Of a stretch of 25,392 nucleotides of DNA, positions 19,082 through 25,392 are shown piece after piece. Numbering within the stretch: position 1 is the stretch's first letter; each line of letters starts with the position of its first letter. The stretch is from Mucidula mucida. Its lineage: Eukaryota; Basidiomycota; Agaricomycetes; Agaricales; Physalacriaceae. The position numbers and the translations under genes are program-made. The notes under the pieces are model-generated. The model was not told where the DNA came from. It ran no database searches and saw only the letters and a list, made by a program, of their open reading frames with translations. Where the stretch lies: NCBI GenBank assembly GCA_015501055.1, contig JADNYV010000492.1:1-25392 (forward strand), read 5' to 3'.

Positions 19082-19989
19082 CCTTTGATCAGGTTTAGGG
19101 CGATGAGAAAATGACTGCTCTCCCAGCTATACTTCCTTATAACTGATTTATGCCACATTCTAGTACCTCCGGACGAACTTGCTACGTTGACAAGTTATGG
19201 TGGAAGTGGATCCTGGACCCCAGGTGGATTGATTTCGGGCGGCTTTAGAGCGGGGCGGAGGGTGCGGCCCCGGCGGTTTGGCTTGTGAGCTCATGGGCGC
19301 ATCGGAGATAATGCGAGCGGAGACAAGCAATATCTCATCATGTAGAACCTCGGACGACATCCTGCGATCCTTGTTGCTTTGTACCGGAGACCGGGCCACC
19401 TGTTCCCGTCATAGTACATCCTGTCGGAAGACCGAAAGGGAAGGGAAAATGAAGCCGCCATGAATTGTGCCGTCAGGAACGAATTTGCAGTGGGTCAACT
19501 CACGTCCTGTATCGAGTGGAGGTAAATGACCGACTTGTTCTTCAAGTCCAGCTGCTCTGGACAACGATAGAAGGATGACACCTGCATAGGGTTTACTGCG
19601 AATAAGTTATTGTACGTCCTTGGAAGGCGCTTCGGCTGGTTTTAACGCTTGAAGTTCTTCTATCAAAGTCTGTCAACGAGAGTGGATCTGGGAGACCCAG
19701 GTCCATTCTAAATGCCACGGCACGACGTCTCGCCTGTTCCAGACGATGTTAATCCTGACATGGCACCATGGTCAGACGTGTCGGCTTATAGTGCGACTCT
19801 GTCTCTTTCGGGGCACCTGTTGTATGAAGTGGTGCAATACGCATTACCAGGCTTTTGTGTAGAAGGAAGATCAAGTAGGCGGTAATTCCAGCTAGGACGG
19901 AAAACTTGAGGGGAGAGCGAGTCGGGTAGTGGTTGACGAAGATTTTGTGGACGAGGAAGACGTCAACCATGACAATATAACATCGTACA
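19082..19989. other. Intergenic between two minus-strand genes; no supported gene
   Basis: The left part is the upstream region of the ICL/PEP-mutase gene. A minus-strand frame (about 19749-19970, MVDVFLVHKIFVNHYPTRSP then a hydrophobic LKFSVLAGITAYLIFLLH) follows the stop of the 166-residue gene and could be a small membrane peptide, but it has no support beyond one hydrophobic stretch. A 79-codon minus frame (19160-19399) is Pro/Ser-rich and unsupported. Confidence 0.35.
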
Positions 19990-20693
19990 TTAAAACTCTT
20001 CTCTGATCCATTTGAGCTCAGAACCTGCAGGAAGGTCGTCTGGAATAGAATACACATCCTTCACCGCAGCTATCAGCTCAGGATCCATAATGGAATCCAT
20101 CTGCTCTTCGCTCACGTTGTTGCCGAAAACGACAAGGAGGTAATCTTCAACAATCTCCGTCAGGGGAAGCATCTCAGGTCTACACTTTCATGAGGCTTGA
20201 AAAACGATTACGAGCTGTCTACGCACTTGTATTGGTCTGCATATTTCGCCTTCCAGCGCGGAAGCGCGTATAGACTGCGTATCTCAATGGCGTATCGGAG
20301 ATTATATTTGCGGTTAAGACCCTCTATGACCAGTTTCCAGCAAAACATGAATCGAGGGGTCTTGAAGCCATTGACAATGGTATTCATGGGTGGAGGCCGT
20401 GTGTTGGCAGTATAGATCAACGGGAAACCCTTTCTGCATTACTATATGTTTAGCCTGCGAGAAAGTCACAAAATGGACAATCCTTACATGAGTCCACCCG
20501 TATCAAGCATCCTCCTGCTATAATCGAGCTGAGCGTTATATGTAATGGGAAAGCAACAGTAGATGCGACTTGCAAGTATTCCCTGCGTGCTCGACTCGTT
20601 CCCGACATGATTTGTACGCGCGCTCGACTCGTGGTGGTTGCACTTGTAGTCAGGGATTAAAGGCGAGCCTGAGGATCCTTTCGACTCCGTCAT
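19990..20693 (-). CDS. Conserved-looking 166-residue protein of unknown function, five exons including a 13-base micro-exon
   Basis: Exons (minus): 20644-20693, 20570-20582, 20488-20528, 20227-20433, 19990-20179, joined by GT-AG introns of 61, 41, 54 and 47 bases; every junction keeps frame. The protein starts MTESKGSSGSPLIPDYKEYL, continues RRMLDTGGLIKGFPLIYTAN, GFKTPRFMFCWKLVIEGLNR, AIEIRSLYALPRWKAKYADQ and ends DDLPAGSELKWIREEF. It has no signal peptide or membrane segment; the middle is basic and aromatic, the C-terminus acidic (EIVEDYLLVVFGNNVSEEQM). I do not recognise the family. The coherence of five exons, including one of only 13 bases, is strong evidence that it is a real gene. It is divergently placed to the GH16 gene, about 930 bases apart. 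Confidence 0.7.
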
Positions 20694-21565
20694 GATCCAT
20701 CGTTATAGTACCCGCGCAGTGGAAGGGTGTGCGGCGACGCTTTCAGTACAATAGTGATGGTGCTCGATTCGTACCAGCCTAGGCGTCGTCGGGTGGCTCT
20801 CGTAGCTCTCCTTCGCGTAGCGGTAGTAGTAGTCCACCATTTTGGCGCGTAGACCAACCGTCTTGTATCCACGAAGCTCGCACAGCTTGCGCCAAGGGCC
20901 AATTTAGTAGCTAATGTATAGTCAGTCGTCAGGAGCGACAACAGCGAAAATATGAGGGCGGGAAGGAGGGCGGCTACGGCGTTCTGTATCCTCGCAATTT
21001 CGTTTCGAGATGATGGACGTACAGGTCTGAACGCCGTAAAGGTTCCCAAAACGGAAACTGGCTACTCGGTCGGCGGTCGAACAAGACGCGCGATATTGAC
21101 CTGGACCTGCTTCAGAATCATAACCACCAAGTGGCACTACTATGCGTCGTGTTTATGCCAACACCCAACGAAATCGCGATCCGCCTTGAGTGTAAAGAAC
21201 TGGTCTTCAACTTACAATGAAGGGTATGTTTTACTGGCGCATCACTATGTTTGACATTGAAGGTCCCTCTGCTCGTCAAGTGTTCACTGATGTATTGGCT
21301 GTCGTTTGTTCTCCCCTGTTCTCCCTAATGCTGACTACGTGTAGGACGTTTATGGTCCGTCGGTCAATCGACTCCGAGTCATCTTGCACTTGGCCACTCT
21401 AATGCGCGAAATGCTTTGAATCCCGACAATCTCTTCCCATCATTTGATCCGACCTTGTCGACCAAAATAGACTCCATCACGACACAACCAATATTGGCCA
21501 TTCACCCTGTGCCATAAGCCTCCAGATTGCGGCAGTGATGGACAGCGGACGTCGGACAACAACGT
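20694..21565. other. Divergent upstream region shared by the 166-residue gene and the GH16 gene
   Basis: Frames present here (for example 20690-21049 minus, 20952-21254 plus) lack motifs and overlap each other, so I treat the region as promoter and UTR sequence. No TATA box stands out on either side. Confidence 0.45.
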
Positions 21566-21625
21566 CTCTTTCCCTTCTACTTCTTCTTTCCTAACGTTCT
21601 TTCCCTTTCCTCCTTCCTTTTCTTC
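21566..21625 (+). promoter_or_regulatory. Pyrimidine-rich leader of the GH16 gene
   Basis: An almost unbroken C/T tract (TCTCTTTCCCTTCTACTTCT and onward to TTTTCTTC) runs into the ATG at 21626. CT-rich stretches just before the start codon are common in well-expressed filamentous-fungal genes around the transcription start, so it supports this start choice. Confidence 0.55.
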
Positions 21626-24171
21626 ATGTCTCGGCTCTTGAAGGGCTATTCAATAGCCTCTTTCACTTCTGACTCGTCGACGAGCTCTATTTTACCGCTT
21701 AGTGCGCCTCCGGTTTCTAGAGAAGTGCGTCATACCCACTGGTCGAATTTAGCAAGGACAATGAACATTCGTATAAAACGTAGACTCGAGCTGGAGCAGA
21801 GACACCGTACGAAGCTGCGTCTAAGGAGGGTTACGATGACAAGAGCAGGGCTTTTTATCAGAAGGTATGTAGCTGGCAGTCGCAGACGTGGATCGAGCTG
21901 AACGCGAGATCAGTACTCCCTGGCCGCCGATCCTACTACTTGGGGTTCCAACTTGAATCCACGCTATGCAGAGGCCGATGATGCCCTTCATAATCCCACC
22001 GTTCGCTCAGGAAAGATTATAGATGACGAAGCCCATTTCTCGTACTCGTCGCGAGGCGTGGCCAACGTGGGATGCCTTCTCATTCTTTGCTGTGGTCTTT
22101 TGACTCTATTGTTCGTCCTCGCCTCTTCGTCCTAGTGACGCGCATTAATGGTGTCATCAGTGTTGGCTACCCACTCCTAACGTATCGTGACCGGCTGCTG
22201 TATCAAGGCACTATGTTAAACGCCCTTGGTGTCAATGCCAGTGGACAGGTACCAATCGAAAACAGGTTTGAGACTGCATATTAACGCGAAATAGGTCCCC
22301 GTTATGTCTAGTGGATTTTCGCCCATTGATCCTGAGACGCCCAAGGACGTTCTCTTGAAGACATCTCGACGAGATGGCGAACAGTGGCAGCTCGTGTTCT
22401 CTGACGAGTTCAACACTGAAGGACGGAGCTTCTATCCTGGCGATGATCCTTATTGGGAGGCAGTTGACCTTAACTACTGGGTTCGTCTTTGTTGTCACCG
22501 GTCGATAAACCGACTCCTTATCGGCTCACAACCGAGTAGGCTACTGGCAACTTGGAATGGTACGATCCCGCTGCGGTTACCACCACTGGTGGTGCCATGG
22601 CCATCACACTCAAGCGCAAGGAAACCCATGACTTACACTTCGAGGGTGGTACGTAGTTTCGTTTCGCTGGCGTTAGCAACTTGCTGATGTCCTCGCTTGA
22701 CAGGTATGGTCACCACATGGTAAGTTGTAACTTGATTCGCACGCATCGTACATCTCGTCATCTCTCCTCTTTGTTTAGGAACAAGTTCTGCTTTACTGGA
22801 GGATACGTCGAAGCCGCTGTTCAACTTCCAGGTGCCAACAACGTCGTGGGATTGTGGCCTGCGGTATGGACTATGGGCAATCTTGGACGCGCTGGGTATG
22901 GCGCTAGTTTGGAGGCATGGTTCGTTGATGCTACAATTGACGTTTCTGCTCATGATGCCAACAGTCATTCACAGTGGCCATATAGTTACGACGCGTGTGA
23001 TGTAGGCACCGCCCCCAACCAAACTCTTCGGGGACTGCCGGAATCGTCGACAACCAGTGGATTCGTGGAGTCCGACTTTGCGCTCTCCTTTCTTCCTGGA
23101 CAACGTCTGTCGCGTTGCACCTGTGCTGGTGAAAGTCACCCAGGTCCAGTTCACTCTGATGGAACTTTCGTTGGTCGCTCAGCTCCTGAGATTGATATTC
23201 TCGAGGCTCAGGTGCGGTTCTTTTCCTGACGACTCGTGTGCGTGTTCTGAAGCGCAACGCCCCACTAGGTTACCGGAAGGCCCCTCTCTGGGCAAGTGTC
23301 GCAATCTGGTCAATGGGCTGTACGTTCAACAAGCTTTGGTCCCATGTGTTTGGCTTAATGGTGATACTGCGTAGCCGTTCAATGACAACTACGTCTGGGA
23401 CAACTCAAGTGCCAACTTGATCATTGATGATCCGACAATCTCAATATACAATGAGTTCCGAGGTGGCGCATTTCAGCAATCGACATCGGTTGTAACGGAC
23501 ACACCCGCTGCTTGTTATCAATTGGCAGACGAGCCGTGCTTCGGAATTTATGGATTTGAGGTAAGTCGATAATTGCGGTATGATCTCTCTCGCCCACTCA
23601 TCTGTAATGTCTTAGTACAAGCCTGGCTACGACGATGCTGTTAGTCAGATTAACTCTGCCTTGCCCATGCCACAACTAATCGCTCATATAGTACATCGAA
23701 TGGGTCGCTAATGACAAGTCCGCGTGGCGTTTGAACGCAGCTGGAGTGGGGGCAGACACCACTGCCGAGATATCTGCTCGTCCCATTCCACAGGAACCGA
23801 TGGTAAATCCCCAAGTCTATCGAATTCTCCGATGTCTTACATGTTTCGCAGTATATCCTGATGAACCTGGGGATGTCTTTCAATTTCGGAGGCACCATTG
23901 ACTTTGAACATCTCACTTTCCCGGCTGTGATGCTTATCGACTACGTTAGAGTATACCAAGACCCGAACCACATCAACGTCGGCTGTGATCCAGAAGACTT
24001 CCCAACTCAGTCGTACATCAACCAGTACGTTGCCCTAGCCTACCACTCGACGAAGTGCTGACGCGTACCCCCAGATACCCTGACGCGTATTATAATGCTA
24101 ACCTGACAACATGGGTCGACGATTTCGGTCAACCGTTCCCGAAGAACTCGCTGGTCAACGGGTGCGATTAA
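21626..24171 (+). CDS. KRE6: SKN1/KRE6-like GH16 protein of beta-1,6-glucan synthesis, fifteen exons, 601 residues
   Basis: Exons: 21626-21724, 21784-21864, 21914-22110, 22161-22248, 22295-22480, 22540-22648, 22704-22719, 22779-22919, 22965-23211, 23269-23319, 23375-23560, 23616-23639, 23692-23802, 23852-24024, 24075-24171; GT-AG throughout with consistent phases. SKN1/KRE6 proteins are type II membrane proteins of the secretory pathway needed for cell-wall beta-1,6-glucan. Residues 1-109 are a cytosolic tail, about 110-131 one membrane span (VGCLLILCCGLLTLLFVGYP). The lumenal GH16 domain has LVFSDEFNTEGRSFYPGDDP, GLWPAVWTMGNLGRAGYGAS, CDVGTAPNQT and the catalytic strand PEIDILEAQ (Glu381, Asp383, Glu386; ExDxxE). 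It ends IDYVRVYQDPNHINVGCDPE and NLTTWVDDFGQPFPKNSLVN. Exon 7 is a 16-base micro-exon; the 45-base intron 22920-22964 has no stop and could be retained. No lesion seen. Confidence 0.92.
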
Positions 24172-24887
24172 GATTACTGCTGGCAGCTGTGATTGTACAA
24201 GCAATTTTATAATTGTATACACCTTGTACTACTTTCTGGACAATGTATGTACATGTTAAATCGGCTGGCCATTAGGGAGCAAGACGATGTGAAGGCCCCT
24301 TTCTTCGTCAACTCTTCCTGTGCCTTTGGGAAATTTTCTAGGGCGTAACGGTGGCAGGATGAGCGTTATCCAGGTCAAATTGGTTACTTGGCCACTACCA
24401 TAGGCTTGAGGCCGCTCTTCGCGTATTGATTCTGAATGACCCGAGGGAAGCAGTTAGCCTGATACGGACCATCTGCAGATGTAAGATACATCTTTAGCGC
24501 ATATTACCGATATAACAGGGAAGCAGAGCAAACCCGAATGTCACTGAAGATCATCGTTGAATGCCAATGTAAGAGGGGATTGCCGGTATACATGCTGCAA
24601 AGTACCACCTCGACGCACCTAGCCAGCGGCATCGATCTATGATTACACAAAGCGTCTCGAATCGCCGTATGGGCTAACTGCCATAGCGAGTCACATACCA
24701 CAACGTCAAAGCCGTATGAATGCCCATTGCGGAGCCGGATCGTCTCTGTCAAGGTCGACATATTTGTTTGGCGAGAGCGCGTTCGAACTACTCACGTGGC
24801 CTTGTCGGAGTTAGTGGGGCCGCGGCACGCTCGGCATATTTTCATCCTCTGTCCTTGAAGTTCAAATTTGAGAGCTCGCAGTTCAAA
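24172..24887. other. Intergenic; no supported gene
   Basis: Holds the 3' end of the GH16 transcript and the upstream region of the TPR gene. A minus-strand frame (24504-24761) has no motif. No repeat or RNA gene recognised. Confidence 0.5.
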
Positions 24888-25351
24888 ATGGCCAAGTACC
24901 AAGCTAACGATGAACTGAATCCCTATGATCCTGGTGCGTCCTTTTGCCTATCAATTGAATAGGATATCCCATATCATGATCAATATCGCCAGCATCCATG
25001 CAATTTGAGGATCCTTCAGAGGGAGTCGCGGCGCGTCTTGAGGCGGGCACCGCTCCTGTTGCCGGCTTGGAAGGATTGATGAATGATCCTGCAAAAATGC
25101 AAGCAATCCTCGCAATGTTGAAGCATGATGCGGAGGAACGGGAACGTACTGGCGAAACGGTGGAGCAGCAGATGCTACGCGAGAAAATGGAATGGGCTGC
25201 CGCTGACGCTCGGAGTGCTGAGATAAAGCTCGAGGCAAACGAAGCGTTTAGAAAGGGTGATTACAAGGAGGCGTTCGTTTTGTACAGCCTCTGCTGTCAG
25301 CAGTCGGGCCACGAACCTCTTTACCCTCTGAACTCTCTGCGGCTGGCCTAA
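24888..25351 (+). CDS. TPR protein, N-terminal part; frame ends early near the window edge
   Basis: Exon 1 (24888-24933, MAKYQANDELNPYDP) joins exon 2 (24993-25351) across a 59-base GT-AG intron. After an acidic start comes GLEGLMNDPAKMQAILAMLK, reminiscent of the short helical DP segments of co-chaperones, then a charged helix, then IKLEANEAFRKGDYKEAFVL, the start of a tetratricopeptide repeat (about residues 89-122). TPRs bind partner peptides, often chaperone tails. The frame stops at TAA 25349-25351 after PLYPLNSLRLA, where relatives continue PLNRAA and further repeats. Another frame (SAAGLSTSIKKVFDKSRIL) stays open to the window end, so a small insertion or deletion near 25335 may have truncated the gene, or a splice beyond the edge is missed. 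As read, 134 residues. Confidence 0.65.
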
Positions 25352-25392
25352 GTACGTCCATTAAAAAGGTCTTTGATAAGTCGAGGATCTTA

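Noticed and set aside
19749..19970. Small membrane peptide gene after the 166-residue gene
   Set aside because: Single hydrophobic stretch in what is probably 3' UTR; no promoter, homologue or splice evidence.

Overview
The window looks like genomic DNA from an Agaricomycete (mushroom-forming basidiomycete). Genes are split by many GT-AG introns of about 41-61 bases, several with micro-exons. The gene content is typical of that group: a FunK1-type protein kinase, the Agaricomycete BTB/POZ family, a SKN1/KRE6-type GH16 protein, a chromovirus end and lineage-specific proteins. All exon models here were built by eye from reading frames, splice signals and remembered family patterns. No alignment or database search was run.

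Layout. 1-1081: the 3' end of a Ty3/gypsy chromovirus (chromodomain, polypurine tract, LTR start), followed by an orphan head of a SET-domain gene. About 1660-3765: copy A of a diverged duplication carrying a lineage-specific KEN-motif gene and a 34-base palindrome-bearing repeat array behind it. 4508-7223: a complete five-exon FunK1-like kinase. 7360-8502 (minus): a BTB/POZ gene with frame breaks, convergent with the kinase. 9134-10798 (minus): a twelve-exon aldo/keto reductase with an Asp-to-Asn change at the expected catalytic position and a damaged acceptor before a 15-base micro-exon. About 11160-13325: copy B of the duplication, with a one-base deletion in its gene. 13685-14775: a fungal protein with a Cys/His cluster and one unresolved frame join. 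15440-15960 (minus): a possible decayed Cys-rich secreted-protein gene. 17693-19081 (minus): an intact isocitrate lyase/PEP mutase superfamily enzyme. 19990-20693 (minus): a 166-residue protein I do not recognise. 21626-24171: a 15-exon SKN1/KRE6-like GH16 membrane protein of cell-wall beta-glucan synthesis. 24888-25351: the start of a TPR protein whose frame stops early near the window end.

How it works together. I see no operon-like pathway or defence system. The GH16 gene, the ICL/PEP-mutase enzyme and probably the 166-residue gene look like ordinary intact genes. The left 14 kb looks like an accessory region: a retroelement end, a duplicated lineage-specific locus and several genes with lesions. 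The most unusual structure is the A/B duplication: a plus-strand KEN-motif gene, matching minus-strand coding-like blocks on both sides, and a palindromic repeat array in both 3' regions, with a different lesion in each copy.
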